Below are positions 38,997 through 49,527 of a stretch of DNA of 64,000 nt, piece after piece. The position numbers were made by a program, and so were the translations under genes. The stretch comes from Pseudomonas chlororaphis (GTDB taxonomy: Bacteria; Pseudomonadota; Gammaproteobacteria; Pseudomonadales; Pseudomonadaceae), in assembly GCA_001023535.1 (NCBI GenBank), contig CP011020.1, forward strand, positions 1,767,001 through 1,831,000. The letters run 5' to 3'. A model generated the notes under the pieces. That model was given only the letters and a program-made list of their open reading frames with translations. It was not told where the DNA came from and did not search any database. Every line of letters begins with the position of its first letter. Positions within the stretch are counted from its first letter, which is position 1.

Positions 38997-40535
38997 TCAG
39001 CCCAAGGCCTTGCGATTGAAGTCCCGCAGGCGGAATCCCATCAGCAGCAACATGCCGAAATACGCCACCACGCCCGCGACAACCAGCACGCCCAGGCGCA
39101 GGAAACGTTCGAGCATCTGCCCTTCGCTCCAGGCCGGCATGAAGTGCAGCGCCCCCAGCAGGACCGCCGACATCACCGCCACGGCGACCAGCAACTTGAG
39201 GCCAAACCGGCCCCAGCCCGGCTGGGGCTGATACATCTTCTGCTTGCGCAACTGATAGAACAGCAGCCCGGCATTGAGACAGGCACCGGCACTGATCGCC
39301 AAGGCCAGCCCGGCGTGGGCCAGTGGACCGATGAGCAGGAGGTTGAACAACTGCGTCATCACCAGGGTGAACACGGCGATCTTTACCGGCGTGCGAATGT
39401 TCTGCTGAGCGTAGAACCCCGGCGCCAGCACCTTGATCACGATGATCCCGAGCAGGCCCACCGAATAGGCGATCAGCGCCCGCTGGGTCATGACGGCGTC
39501 GAAGGCATTGAACTGGCCGTACTGGAACAACGAAACCGTCAGCGGCTCGGCGAGGATACCCAGCGCCAGGGCACAAGGCAGCACCAGCACGAAGCACAGT
39601 CGCAGACCCCAATCGAGGATGCGCGAATACTCCTGGCGGTCCTGGTTGGCGTAGGTCTTGGCGAGGGTTGGCAGCAGGATGGTGCCCAAGGCCACGCCCA
39701 ACACACCGGACGGCAGCTCCATCAGACGGTCGGCGTAGTACATCCAGGACACGGAACCAGCCACCAGGAACGAGGCGAAAATCGTGTTGATAATCAGGGA
39801 AATCTGACTCACCGACACGCCGAGGATTGCCGGCAGCATCTGTTTCATCACCCGCCACACGCCGCTGTCACGCAGGTTCAGCCGGGGCAGCACCAACATG
39901 CCGATCTTTTTAAGGTGAGGCAGTTGGTACAGCAACTGCGCCAGGCCGCCCACCAGCACCGCCCAACCGAGGGCCATCACCGGCGGGTCGAAATACGGTG
40001 TCAGGAACAGCGCGAACACGATCATGCTGACGTTGAGCAAGGTCGGCACGAAGGCCGGGACGGAAAAACGGTTCCAGGTATTGAGGATCGCGCCGGCCAG
40101 GGACGACAGGGAAATCAGCAATATATAAGGGAAGGTCACCCGCAACAGGTCGGAGGTGAGCTGGAATTTCTCCGGGGTGTCGGCAAACCCCGGCGCCGTG
40201 GCCCAGATGACCCAGGGGGCGGCGAGCATGCCGGCGGCGGTGACCAGCGCCAGCACCAAGGTCAGCAGGCCAGTGACATAGGCAATGAATGTGCGGGTCG
40301 CTTCGTCGCCTTTCTGGCTCTTGTATTCCGCCAGGATCGGCACGAAGGCCTGGGAGAACGCGCCCTCGGCGAAGATCCGCCGCAGCAGGTTGGGCAGCTT
40401 GAAGGCGATGAAAAAGGCGTCGGTGGCCATTCCGGCCCCGAAAATGCGCGCGATCAGCGTATCGCGAACAAACCCCAGGACACGGGAAAGCATCGTGATA
40501 GAGCTGACGGCAGCCAACGATTTGAGCAGATTCAT
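38997..40535 (-). CDS. murJ: Lipid II flippase MurJ
   Basis: A 512-residue MOP-superfamily membrane protein with about 14 helices. It begins [25 protein letters not shown], the MviN/MurJ signature, and has [20 protein letters not shown] sequence ([17 protein letters not shown]). It moves lipid-linked peptidoglycan precursor across the inner membrane. It is divergent from rpsT and is the first gene of the group running to ispH. Confidence 0.95.
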   Translation of the reverse strand: MNLLKSLAAVSSITMLSRVLGFVRDTLIARIFGAGMATDAFFIAFKLPNLLRRIFAEGAFSQAFVPILAEYKSQKGDEATRTFIAYVTGLLTLVLALVTAAGMLAAPWVIWATAPGFADTPEKFQLTSDLLRVTFPYILLISLSSLAGAILNTWNRFSVPAFVPTLLNVSMIVFALFLTPYFDPPVMALGWAVLVGGLAQLLYQLPHLKKIGMLVLPRLNLRDSGVWRVMKQMLPAILGVSVSQISLIINTIFASFLVAGSVSWMYYADRLMELPSGVLGVALGTILLPTLAKTYANQDRQEYSRILDWGLRLCFVLVLPCALALGILAEPLTVSLFQYGQFNAFDAVMTQRALIAYSVGLLGIIVIKVLAPGFYAQQNIRTPVKIAVFTLVMTQLFNLLLIGPLAHAGLALAISAGACLNAGLLFYQLRKQKMYQPQPGWGRFGLKLLVAVAVMSAVLLGALHFMPAWSEGQMLERFLRLGVLVVAGVVAYFGMLLLMGFRLRDFNRKALG

Positions 40536-40707
40536 GAAAAGAGTTTTTGCCTGTCGATAAACAGCAGGCGAACAACGCGCCCACTTGTGCGATACTCCGC
40601 GCCGCTAAACAGCACAGCGCCAAAGCCCGCGAGTTTACAGGTCGCACGCCGGAAAGAAATCACCCGGTGCGTAGCACCTGCCATTCAGCGGAACGTGTCA
40701 CCCGCCC

Positions 40708-40736
40708 TTGACAAGACCTCAACTCATCGGCATGAT
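40708..40736 (+). promoter_or_regulatory. Sigma-70 promoter of rpsT
   Basis: TTGACA, a 17-base spacer and CATGAT, ending 53 bases before the rpsT GTG start. Confidence 0.6.
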
Positions 40737-40789
40737 TCGCGGCCTATTTTGTTTGCTATTTCCTAAAAAGTCTTTCGAGGAGCTCGACG

Positions 40790-41068
40790 GTGGCCAACTC
40801 ACCTTCCGCCAAAAAACGTGCAAAACAGGCTGAGAAGCGTCGCAGCCACAACGCCAGCCTGCGTTCCATGGTCCGTACCTACATCAAGAATGTAGTTAAG
40901 GCCATCGACGCAAAAGACGCTGAAAAAGCTCAAGCTGCTTACGTTCTGGCTGTGCCAGTTATCGACCGCATGGCCGATAAAGGCATCATCCACAAGAACA
41001 AGGCTGCTCGCCATAAGAGCCGCCTGAATGGCCACGTAAAGGCCCTGAACGTTGCCGCTGCTGCCTAA
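40790..41068 (+). CDS. rpsT: 30S ribosomal protein S20
   Basis: A 92-residue basic primary-binding ribosomal protein ([32 protein letters not shown]...). The start is GTG 40790, preceded by GAGGAG. S20 genes often start with a non-ATG codon that limits translation and serves autoregulation. It is transcribed alone, with a promoter and a terminator of its own. Confidence 0.97.
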   Translation: MANSPSAKKRAKQAEKRRSHNASLRSMVRTYIKNVVKAIDAKDAEKAQAAYVLAVPVIDRMADKGIIHKNKAARHKSRLNGHVKALNVAAAA

Positions 41069-41082
41069 GCGACGCGCTCATT

Positions 41083-41110
41083 AAAAAACCGACCTCAGGG
41101 TCGGTTTTTT
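41083..41110 (+). terminator. Intrinsic terminator of rpsT
   Basis: AAAAAACCGACC pairs with GGTCGGTTTTTT around a four-base loop (TCAG), just after the rpsT stop. Confidence 0.92.
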
Positions 41111-41138
41111 ATTGCCTGCAACTCTTCATTCAGAACAT

Positions 41139-41227
41139 TGTGGGAGCGAGCTTGCTCGCGATGGCGGAGCATCAGACAAATCGTTGTTACTGACGCACCG
41201 CCATCGCGAGCAAGCTCGCTCCCACAG
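41139..41227. repeat. REPIN
   Basis: TGTGGGAGCGAGCTTGCTCG at 41139 and its inverse ending at 41227, between the converging rpsT and creA genes. The arms extend symmetrically through GATGGCG/CGCCATC. Confidence 0.88.
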
Positions 41228-41240
41228 GGCTATGTGTCGA

Positions 41241-41705
41241 TTATTGAGTACGAGCCCACGGCAGGATCGGGATCGCCGTCACCGCGTTCTGCGGGCTACC
41301 CTCGATCACGCGATCGCTGTAGACCAGATACACCAGCGTGTTGCGCTTCTTGTCGAGGAAACGCACCACCTGCATGGTCTTGAACACCAGCGAAGTGCGC
41401 TCCCTGAACACCTCATCGCCATCCTTGAGCTCGCCCTTGAAGCTGATCGGCCCCACCTGGCGACAAGCAATGGAGGCCTCGGCACGGTCTTCGGCCAGAC
41501 CCAGGCCACCTTTCACGCCACCAGTCTTGGCCCGCGACAGGTAGCAGGTCACGCCTTCGACCTTGGGGTCGTCGAACGCCTCGACCACGATCCGGTCGTT
41601 CGGTCCGACAAACTTGAACACGGTGGATACCTGGCCGATCTCCTCGGCCGAAGCCAACAGCGGCACCGCCAGCAGCAAGCCGATCAATCCTTTTGCCAAA
41701 CCCAT
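41241..41705 (-). CDS. creA: CreA family periplasmic protein
   Basis: A 154-residue protein. The signal peptide ([19 protein letters not shown]) is followed by the CreA family core: [42 protein letters not shown] and a central [10 protein letters not shown]. Two cysteines could form a disulfide. Function is unknown despite the catabolite-regulation name. It lies downstream of proB on the same strand, nine bases away, as in other Pseudomonas. Confidence 0.88.
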   Translation of the reverse strand: MGLAKGLIGLLLAVPLLASAEEIGQVSTVFKFVGPNDRIVVEAFDDPKVEGVTCYLSRAKTGGVKGGLGLAEDRAEASIACRQVGPISFKGELKDGDEVFRERTSLVFKTMQVVRFLDKKRNTLVYLVYSDRVIEGSPQNAVTAIPILPWARTQ

Positions 41706-41714
41706 GATTTTTCC

Positions 41715-42833
41715 TTAGACGAGGATCAGGTTGTCACGGTGAACCAGCTCAGGCTCCGCCATGTACCCCAACAGACCAACGATTGCATCGGACGACTGGC
41801 CGATGATTTTCTGTGCTTCCAGCGCACTGTAGTTGGCCAGGCCACGGGCGATCTCGCGACCGTCCGGCGCCACGCACACGACCATTTCGCCACGCCGGAA
41901 ACTGCCTTGGACCAGCTTCACACCCACTGGCAGCAAGCTTTTGTTGCCCTGGGACAGCGCCGCGACGGCGCCCGCGTCCAGCACCAGGGTGCCACGGGTC
42001 TGCAGGTGCCCGGCCAGCCACTGCTTGCGCGCCGCCAGCATGCCGCGCTCAGGGGAAAGCAAGGTGCCGATACGCTCGCCGGCTTTCAGGCGATCCAGCA
42101 CCCGCTCCAGCCGCCCACCAACGATGATGGTATGAGCCCCCGAACGCGCCGCCAGCCGCGCGGCACGCAGCTTGGTCTGCATGCCACCACGCCCCAGCGC
42201 GCCCCCCGTACCACCCGCCACCGCATCCAGCGCCGGATCATCGGCCCGGGCTTCGTAGATCAGCTTGGCATCGGGATTGTTGCGCGGGTCGGCATCGAAC
42301 ATGCCGTCACGGTCGGTGAGGATCACCAGCAGGTCCGCCTCCACCAGGTTCGCCACCAGCGCGGCCAGGGTGTCGTTGTCGCCGAAACGGATCTCGTCGG
42401 TGACCACTGTGTCATTCTCGTTGATCACCGGGATGACCTTCAACTCCACCAGCGCGCGCAAGGTGCTGCGGGCATTGAGGTAGCGCTTGCGGTCCGACAG
42501 GTCGTCATGGGTCAGCAGGATCTGCGCCGTGTGGCGACCGTGCTCGGCAAAGCTCGACTCCCAAGCCTGCACCAGGCCCATCTGGCCGATGGCGGCAGCG
42601 GCTTGCAATTCGTGCATCGCACTGGGTCGCGACGTCCAGCCCAAACGGCTCATGCCGGCCGCCACGGCACCGGAAGAAACCAACACCAGTTCGACGCCAG
42701 CCTCATGCAGGGCCACCATCTGCTCGACCCACACCGCCATGGCCTGGCGATCCAGCCCCTTGCCATCCGCCGTCAGCAGTGCGCTGCCGATCTTCACGAC
42801 CCAGCGCTGCGCACCCGTCACCTTGCTCCGCAT
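41715..42833 (-). CDS. proB: Glutamate 5-kinase
   Basis: A 372-residue enzyme for the first step of proline synthesis, the phosphorylation of glutamate. The amino-acid-kinase domain has [36 protein letters not shown] and [20 protein letters not shown]-terminal PUA domain follows (about 280-365). ATG 42833 matches the family N-terminus [14 protein letters not shown]; a second ATG directly before it is also possible. It lies between obgE and creA. Confidence 0.95.
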   Translation of the reverse strand: MRSKVTGAQRWVVKIGSALLTADGKGLDRQAMAVWVEQMVALHEAGVELVLVSSGAVAAGMSRLGWTSRPSAMHELQAAAAIGQMGLVQAWESSFAEHGRHTAQILLTHDDLSDRKRYLNARSTLRALVELKVIPVINENDTVVTDEIRFGDNDTLAALVANLVEADLLVILTDRDGMFDADPRNNPDAKLIYEARADDPALDAVAGGTGGALGRGGMQTKLRAARLAARSGAHTIIVGGRLERVLDRLKAGERIGTLLSPERGMLAARKQWLAGHLQTRGTLVLDAGAVAALSQGNKSLLPVGVKLVQGSFRRGEMVVCVAPDGREIARGLANYSALEAQKIIGQSSDAIVGLLGYMAEPELVHRDNLILV

Positions 42834-42987
42834 CATCTTCAACCTTTGCCAGCGGACGGCGCGACCCAGCGCCGCCCATGGGATTATTCGTATTTGCGTT
42901 CTACAGATACCAAAACGCCGCTCGAATGAGCGGCGCCTAGGAAACCGGCTTGCCGGCGATGATAACACCGCACTGAAACACTTGAAC

Positions 42988-43017
42988 CTGTGGGAGCGAG
43001 CAAGTTCGCTCCCACAG
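42988..43017. repeat. Compact REP-derived palindrome
   Basis: CTGTGGGAGCGA and its exact inverse, TCGCTCCCACAG, flank a six-base spacer. It looks like the outer halves of two REPs fused without their middle. It sits between obgE and proB on the minus strand. Confidence 0.7.
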
Positions 43018-43062
43018 GACTCCTGCAGGCCCTGGTTTCAGTTGAGTGATATCAGCACAAGA

Positions 43063-44418
<1,356 letters not shown>

Positions 44419-44432
44419 TCACCCCACAAACG

Positions 44433-44460
44433 AAAAAGCCCCGTCGCAAGACAGGGCTTC
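44433..44460 (-). terminator. Intrinsic terminator after rpmA
   Basis: On the minus strand GAAGCCCTGTC pairs with GACGGGGCTT and is followed by TTTC. It separates rplU-rpmA from obgE, so obgE is expressed by read-through or its own promoter. Confidence 0.7.
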
Positions 44461-44476
44461 TCCAGCGGTCTCGCAA

Positions 44477-44734
44477 TTAAGCTGCGATAACGCTTACGTA
44501 ACGACGACCGAAGGCGCCTTTTACTTCAAACTTGATCACGCCTTCGACTTTAGCGAAGAGGGTGTGATCTTTACCCATGCCCACGCCGTAGCCAGCGTGG
44601 AATTGGGTGCCGCGCTGACGCACGATGATGTTGCCTGCTTTGATAGCCTGGCCGCCATACATCTTCACGCCAAGGCGTTTGGCTTCTGAGTCGCGACCGT
44701 TACGGGTACTACCACCAGCTTTTTTGTGTGCCAT
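44477..44734 (-). CDS. rpmA: 50S ribosomal protein L27
   Basis: An 85-residue protein starting [24 protein letters not shown], the classic L27 N-terminus reaching the peptidyl transferase centre. There is no N-terminal extension of the Firmicute type. It follows rplU by 35 bases. Confidence 0.97.
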   Translation of the reverse strand: MAHKKAGGSTRNGRDSEAKRLGVKMYGGQAIKAGNIIVRQRGTQFHAGYGVGMGKDHTLFAKVEGVIKFEVKGAFGRRYVSVIAA

Positions 44735-44769
44735 GAGTTCAATTCTCCTAGTGAGGAATTAGGCTGAAA

Positions 44770-45084
44770 TTAAGCCTGAATACCGGTGATTTTGATCTCG
44801 GTGTACCACTGGCGGTGGCCCATACGCTTCATGTGGTGCTTACGACGACGGAACTTGATGATGCGGACTTTATCGTGACGACCTTGGGAGATCACTTCAG
44901 CCACAACGGTCGCGCCAGCAACAACTGGAGCACCGATATTCACGTCATCGCCATTGGCGACCAACAGAACGCGATCAAAAGTCACGGATTCGCCGGTAGC
45001 GATTTCCAGTTTTTCGATCTTCAGGTATTCACCTGGGGCGACCTTGTATTGCTTGCCACCAGTAACGATTACTGCATACGACAT
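44770..45084 (-). CDS. rplU: 50S ribosomal protein L21
   Basis: A 104-residue L21 protein starting [26 protein letters not shown] and ending in [26 protein letters not shown]. The start at 45084 gives the family length. Its promoter at 45216-45244 predicts a leader of about 125 bases, long enough for feedback control. Confidence 0.97.
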   Translation of the reverse strand: MSYAVIVTGGKQYKVAPGEYLKIEKLEIATGESVTFDRVLLVANGDDVNIGAPVVAGATVVAEVISQGRHDKVRIIKFRRRKHHMKRMGHRQWYTEIKITGIQA

Positions 45085-45215
45085 GGTATTTCTCCGATAA
45101 TCCTGCTCACCCAGCGCTTTATAAGAAGAGGTATTGGCTGGCATGGCTGCATGGGCTGGAAGGCCCGGATGCAATTGCGTAAGGCAGGTGCTGCCCAGGA
45201 AGTTCAGGGTGCGCG

Positions 45216-45244
45216 ATTGTACGCAAGCTGTTCCAGGCTTGCAA
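45216..45244 (-). promoter_or_regulatory. Sigma-70 promoter of rplU-rpmA
   Basis: On the minus strand TTGCAA, a 17-base spacer and TACAAT, followed by a GC-rich discriminator (CGCGCACC) as expected for a ribosomal-protein promoter under stringent control. Confidence 0.7.
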
Positions 45245-45262
45245 GTAGCCGTCCATCGCGCC

Positions 45263-45291
45263 TTGACACCTGCGGATGTGGGTCCTAGCAT
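45263..45291 (+). promoter_or_regulatory. Sigma-70 promoter of ispB
   Basis: TTGACA, a 17-base spacer and TAGCAT, ending 32 bases before the ispB start. It is divergent from the rplU promoter with only 18 bases between the two -35 boxes. Confidence 0.65.
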
Positions 45292-45323
45292 GCCGCGCAA
45301 CCCTTCTGGAGCACCTGTCGCTG

Positions 45324-46292
45324 ATGCAACCCCAAGCTTTCTACCGCGCGGTGGCGGACGATTTTAGCGCCGTCGACGGCATCATCAAGAAGCAGCTGAC
45401 TTCCCGAGTGCCTCTGGTATCGAAAATCGGCGATTACATCACTTCAGCCGGTGGCAAGCGCCTGCGTCCTTTATTGGTGCTTTTGTGTGGCAAGGCCCTG
45501 GGCCGCGAAGGCGACGATATGCGCCTGCTGGCCGCCACCATCGAATTCCTGCACACCGCCACCCTGCTGCATGACGACGTGGTCGACATGTCCGGCATGC
45601 GCCGCGGCCGCTCGACTGCCAACGCCATGTGGGGCAACGCCCCCAGCGTGCTGGTAGGCGACTTCCTGTACTCGCGCTCGTTCGAAATGATGGTCGAACT
45701 GGGCTCGATGCCGGTGATGAAGATCCTGTCCCAGGCCACGCGCATCATCGCCGAAGGCGAAGTGCTGCAACTGTCCAAGGTACGCGACGCCAGCACCACG
45801 GAAGAAACCTACATGGAGGTCATCCGCGGCAAGACCGCGATGCTCTTCGAGGCCTCGACCCACAGTGCCGCCGCCCTGGCCGGCGCCAGCGCCGAACAGA
45901 GCGAAGCGCTACGCACCTTTGGCGACCACCTGGGCGTGGCATTCCAGTTGGTGGACGACCTGCTGGACTACAAGGGCGACGCCGAAACCCTGGGCAAGAA
46001 CGTCGGTGACGATCTCGCCGAGGGCAAGCCGACCCTGCCACTGATCTACACCATGCGCGAAGGCACGCCCGAACAGGCGGCGCTGGTGCGCCAGGCGATC
46101 CAGAAAGGCGGGATCGAAGACCTGGAAAGCATTCGGGCAGCGGTTGAAGCCTCCGGCTCGCTGGACTACACCGCGAAACTGGCCCGTGACTACGTCGCCC
46201 GCGCGATCAAGTGCCTCGACGCCCTGCCCTCCAGCGAATACCGCGATGCGCTGGTGGAACTGAGCGAGTTTGCGGTGGCGCGTACTCACTGA
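45324..46292 (+). CDS. ispB: Polyprenyl diphosphate synthase (ubiquinone side chain)
   Basis: A 322-residue trans-prenyltransferase that makes the long isoprenoid tail of ubiquinone. The two Asp-rich motifs that bind magnesium-diphosphate are DDVVD (84-88) and DDLLD (211-215). The chain length (octa- or nonaprenyl; Pseudomonas uses Q-9) cannot be read from the sequence. ATG 45324 begins the family N-terminus [18 protein letters not shown]. Confidence 0.95.
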   Translation: MQPQAFYRAVADDFSAVDGIIKKQLTSRVPLVSKIGDYITSAGGKRLRPLLVLLCGKALGREGDDMRLLAATIEFLHTATLLHDDVVDMSGMRRGRSTANAMWGNAPSVLVGDFLYSRSFEMMVELGSMPVMKILSQATRIIAEGEVLQLSKVRDASTTEETYMEVIRGKTAMLFEASTHSAAALAGASAEQSEALRTFGDHLGVAFQLVDDLLDYKGDAETLGKNVGDDLAEGKPTLPLIYTMREGTPEQAALVRQAIQKGGIEDLESIRAAVEASGSLDYTAKLARDYVARAIKCLDALPSSEYRDALVELSEFAVARTH

Positions 46293-46315
46293 TCACATAG
46301 ATCGCAATGAGCTTT

Positions 46316-46428
46316 TGTGGCGAGGGAGCTTGCTCCCGCTCGGTCGGTCCGACGCCTCGGGCGCAGCGACCGCAAGCGCCATATGGGGCTGCTCCGCAGC
46401 CCAGCGGGAGCAAGCTCCCTCGCCACAA
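46316..46428. repeat. Inverted repeat pair, GGCGAGGGAG family
   Basis: TGTGGCGAGGGAGCTTGCTC at 46316 and its inverse ending CGCCACAA at 46428, with a GGGGCTGCTCCGCAGCCC hairpin in between. Same family as 15720-15813. Confidence 0.78.
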
Positions 46429-46507
46429 AAACCCTCACATCGCCCTCCTAGCCGCAAAACCCTATACAATGTGCGCCCTTTTGTCCTCCTGATACCAAGG
46501 AACCCTA

Positions 46508-46849
46508 GTGAGCACGTTGCCTCCCTGCCCGAAATGCAATTCCGAATACACCTACGAAGACGGTACTCAACTGGTCTGCCCTGAGTGTGCCCACGAATGG
46601 TCCGCCAGCGGCGAGGTCGAGACGGCCTCCGACACCACGGTGAAGAAGGATTCGGTCGGTAACGTCCTGCAGGACGGCGACACCATCACCGTGATCAAAG
46701 ACCTCAAGGTCAAGGGCACCTCGCTGGTGGTCAAGGTCGGCACCAAGGTCAAGAACATCCGCCTGTGTGAAGGCGACCATGACATCGACTGCAAGATCGA
46801 CGGCATCGGCCCAATGAAACTCAAATCCGAGTTCGTCAGAAAAGTCTGA
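46508..46849 (+). CDS. yjdM: YjdM/PhnA-type zinc-ribbon protein
   Basis: A 113-residue protein with an N-terminal zinc ribbon ([21 protein letters not shown]) and the PhnA/YjdM C-terminal domain ([37 protein letters not shown]). The family was named after phosphonate use but has no proven role there. The start is GTG 46508 with AAGGAA upstream. TATACAAT at 46463-46470 could be its -10 element. Confidence 0.9.
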   Translation: MSTLPPCPKCNSEYTYEDGTQLVCPECAHEWSASGEVETASDTTVKKDSVGNVLQDGDTITVIKDLKVKGTSLVVKVGTKVKNIRLCEGDHDIDCKIDGIGPMKLKSEFVRKV

Positions 46850-47009
46850 ATCTGCCGTACGCCATCCCGCGCCTGCCGTGGGATGGTGCCCCCACCTCCC
46901 CCGATCCCACCCCGCCTTGCACGTACCAGCCCATTGCCAGCGGTCCTGAACGTCGACCGCCCGTCGTCAGAAAACAAATCGGAATACCAATAGAGACTTG
47001 CTATTTAGC

Positions 47010-47029
47010 GAATAAGAATTATTCTCATC
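47010..47029. promoter_or_regulatory. Fur-box-like operator
   Basis: GAATAAGAATTATTCTCATC contains the perfect inverted repeat GAATAA-GAA-TTATTC and resembles Pseudomonas Fur boxes. It lies 26 bases before the following small gene and would overlap a TATTCT -10 element. Confidence 0.6.
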
Positions 47030-47054
47030 GAAACCCATCACGGAGGTGAGAACC

Positions 47055-47312
47055 ATGACTTATTTGATCGACGCCTGGCTGGATCGCCCGCACCCCTACC
47101 TCAGGATCCTGCATCGGGAAACCGGGGAAGTCTGCGCAGTGCTTGAGGAAGAAGCCTTGAGCGAGCTGCAGGACCAGGGTGATCTGGACCTCAACAGCCT
47201 CAATTCCAGCGAGCCGCTGGTGCTCAAGGAGCTGGTGCGCAACCTGTTCCTGTTCTGCTACGCCAGGGCATTGCGCCCGACTGGCGATTTCAATGGCAGG
47301 TTTCACGGATGA
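47055..47312 (+). CDS. Small hypothetical protein behind a Fur-like site
   Basis: An 85-residue soluble protein (MTYLIDAWLDRPHPYLRILHRETGEVCAVLEEEALSEL...). No domain is recognised; the N-terminal half looks like a small beta-hairpin fold and the rest helical. It probably matches PA4570, which I recall as induced by iron starvation. ATG 47055 has GGAGGTGA upstream; GTG 47046 is in frame but lies inside that ribosome binding site. Confidence 0.75.
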   Translation: MTYLIDAWLDRPHPYLRILHRETGEVCAVLEEEALSELQDQGDLDLNSLNSSEPLVLKELVRNLFLFCYARALRPTGDFNGRFHG

Positions 47313-47324
47313 GCATGAAGACAA

Positions 47325-47414
47325 TGTGGGAGCGGGCTTGCTCGCGAAGGCGGTACATCAGTTAGCTGATAGGTCGACTGAAAGTCCGCTTTCGCGAGCA
47401 AGCTCGCTCCCACA
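47325..47414. repeat. REPIN
   Basis: TGTGGGAGCGGGCTTGCTCG at 47325 and an inverted partner ending at 47414, between converging genes. Confidence 0.85.
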
Positions 47415-47443
47415 TTTTGCCCACTGTTAAACCGGGCAGGGTC

Positions 47444-48061
47444 TTACAGGACGTCCAGCAACTCGACGTCGAACACCAGTACGCTGTGCGGCGGAATGCT
47501 GCCAACGCCTTGAGCGCCGTAAGCCAGTTCGCTCGGCACGTACAGGCGCCATTTGCTGCCGGCGTTCATCAGTTGCAACGCTTCGGTCCAGCCTGGGATC
47601 ACGCCGCCGACCGGGAATTCGGCAGGCTGGCCACGATCGTAGGAGCTGTCGAACACCGTGCCATCGATCAGGGTGCCGTGGTAGTGGGTACGCACCTGGT
47701 CTTCACGGGTCGGCTTGGCGCCTTCGCCCTGGGTCAACACTTCAAACTGCAGGCCCGAAGCCAGGGTGGTGATGCCTTCGCGCTTGGCATTTTCGGCCAG
47801 GAATGCACGTCCTTCGCCCGCCGCGGCTTCAGCCTTGGCAGCCGCTTCGGCTTGCATGATTTCGCGGATGACCTTGAAGCTGGCGGACATCTCTTCCTGG
47901 CCCACGCGGCTTGGCTTGCCGGCGAAGGCGTCGGTCAGGCCAGCCAGGATCGCGTCCAGGCTGACGCCCGGTGGCGGGTTGTCGCGCAGTTGGTCGCCCA
48001 ACTGACGGCCAATGCCGTAGCTGACGCGGGTTTCGTCGGTGGACAGGTTAACTTCGGACAT
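47444..48061 (-). CDS. fklB: FKBP-type peptidyl-prolyl isomerase FklB
   Basis: A 205-residue Mip/FklB-type isomerase. The N-terminal helical dimerisation domain (SYGIGRQLGDQLRDNPPPGVSLDAILAGLTDAF) is followed by the FKBP domain with VRTHYHGTLIDGTVFDSSYDRGQPAEFPVGGVIPGW and YGAQGVGSIPPHSVLVFDVELL. No signal peptide, so cytoplasmic as in E. coli FklB. ATG 48061 gives the normal family length; upstream in-frame codons are excluded. Confidence 0.93.
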   Translation of the reverse strand: MSEVNLSTDETRVSYGIGRQLGDQLRDNPPPGVSLDAILAGLTDAFAGKPSRVGQEEMSASFKVIREIMQAEAAAKAEAAAGEGRAFLAENAKREGITTLASGLQFEVLTQGEGAKPTREDQVRTHYHGTLIDGTVFDSSYDRGQPAEFPVGGVIPGWTEALQLMNAGSKWRLYVPSELAYGAQGVGSIPPHSVLVFDVELLDVL

Positions 48062-48209
48062 GGTGCTGCTCCGCTGTGCGGACGGCCCGGGAATGGCCAT
48101 GGATGACACGGCGCTTCCCGGAGCGCCCGGAACCAAAAGGGCGAGCAGACTAGCACAGATGCCGGGGCGGATGACCAACACCCGCGCCAAAGCACGCCGC
48201 CAGAAACGA

Positions 48210-48243
48210 CAACGCCCACCGGCTTCTCAACAGGTGGGCGTTG
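48210..48243 (-). terminator. Possible terminator after the YqhA-family gene
   Basis: CAACGCCCACC pairs with GGTGGGCGTTG around a 12-base loop. The T-tract on the minus strand is poor (TTGTCGTTT), so it is a weak terminator or a stabilising hairpin. Confidence 0.5.
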
Positions 48244-48264
48244 CACCAGCACGCGGGACGCGCC

Positions 48265-48753
48265 TCAGTGCTTGGTCAGTTTATCCAGGTAACCCATGGC
48301 AAACGCCGAGACCACGAAGGTCATGTGGATGATCACGTACCACATCAGGTGCTCGGGATCGACGTTCTTGGCGTCCATGAAGATGCGCAGCAGGTGGATG
48401 GAGGAAATCGCCACGATCGAGGCAGCCACTTTCATCTTCAGCGAGGAAGAGTCCATGGTGCCGAGCCAGTTGAGCTTTTCCTTGTCGGAGTCGATGTCCA
48501 GTTGCGAGACGAAGTTTTCGTAGCCGGAAATCATCACCATCACCAGCAGCCCGCCCACCAGCGCCATGTCGATCAGCGACAGCAACACCAGGATCAGGTC
48601 GGACTCGGCCATGGAAAACACGTTGGGGATAACGTGGAAGACTTCCTGGAAGAATTTCAGTGCCAGTGCCAGCAAGCCCAGGGACAGCCCGAAGTAGATC
48701 GGCGCCAGCAACCAACGGGAGGCGTACATTGCATTTTCGATAAAGCGTTCCAT
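48265..48753 (-). CDS. YqhA/TIGR00645 family inner-membrane protein
   Basis: A 162-residue protein with four predicted helices, starting [34 protein letters not shown]. The phrases [28 protein letters not shown] and [33 protein letters not shown] are the family signature. Function is unknown. Confidence 0.9.
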   Translation of the reverse strand: MERFIENAMYASRWLLAPIYFGLSLGLLALALKFFQEVFHVIPNVFSMAESDLILVLLSLIDMALVGGLLVMVMISGYENFVSQLDIDSDKEKLNWLGTMDSSSLKMKVAASIVAISSIHLLRIFMDAKNVDPEHLMWYVIIHMTFVVSAFAMGYLDKLTKH

Positions 48754-48872
48754 TGAGTCTCACACCAGGGCTGAAAAATCGCGGCGAGTATATCAGCCAC
48801 GAGCGGCCCTACAAACGCCAGGCCACATCCCTGGACCCGGCGCAACAGCCAAGAGCTGCGTGGTGGAAACGC

Positions 48873-49214
48873 TCAATGCAGCGGGCGATACTCGAAGCCG
48901 CCCACGTTGCGACACCGCCCGCCATTGATCTCACGCAGTTGGGCCTGCATGTGCAGGCACCAGATCTGTGGGTCGTTGGCCAGCTCATAGCCGTGCAACG
49001 TCAGGCTCTGGACGATGGTATCGAGGATGGTTTCGGCGGCGTTCGGGCCGGCAAATGGGCCCTGGGCCTTGATGGCGGAAGGTTGTTCACCGGCCATTCC
49101 GGCGGCAAAGAGCAAGGTCCACATACCGGTATCTCCCGCCAGCGGGCGGATGGCGCATTCGATACGGGTCACAAGGCCCAGGCATTGACGAGTGAGACAA
49201 AGGTTGCGCGACAT
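48873..49214 (-). CDS. Hypothetical protein, 113 residues
   Basis: A soluble protein with six cysteines, three near the N-terminus (LCLTRQCLGLVTRIEC). The middle contains ETILDTIVQSLTLHGYELANDPQIWCLHMQAQL, which looks like a folded domain. Probably the counterpart of PA4575 by position. The upstream stretch 49215-49527 contains only a REPIN and possible promoter sequence. Confidence 0.65.
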   Translation of the reverse strand: MSRNLCLTRQCLGLVTRIECAIRPLAGDTGMWTLLFAAGMAGEQPSAIKAQGPFAGPNAAETILDTIVQSLTLHGYELANDPQIWCLHMQAQLREINGGRCRNVGGFEYRPLH

Positions 49215-49419
49215 GGCGGCGCCCCTCGGTAGATCCGGTATTCAGTCCCAGGAGGGGGCTGTTTCGATCCAATGATGGCTCTCGTTATCCTTGAGCTGAG
49301 GATAGAAGAAAAGTTCCGGGCGCAAAGGATTTCGAGACCAGAATACGCCGAGCGGTCACAGTGTGAATATTGACGCCAAAGTGGTGGCATTACTAACAGG
49401 AAATCACTGCAAAACCTAT

Positions 49420-49510
49420 TGTGGGAGCGGGCTTGCTCGCGAAAGCGGTTTGTCAGTTGGCATAGTCGTCAGCTGACACACTGGTTTCGCGAGCAAGCCC
49501 GCTCCCACAG
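49420..49510. repeat. REPIN
   Basis: TGTGGGAGCGGGCTTGCTCG at 49420 and its inverse ending at 49510, just past the stop of the Lon-like gene. It accounts for the gap 49215-49527, where I see no gene. Confidence 0.85.
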
Positions 49511-49527
49511 GGCAATTGCCGCTCAGA

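Noticed and set aside
37980-40766. A 928-codon open frame on the plus strand
   Set aside because: It crosses ribF and murJ on the opposite strand and is extremely His/Gln/Arg-rich; a shadow of those genes.
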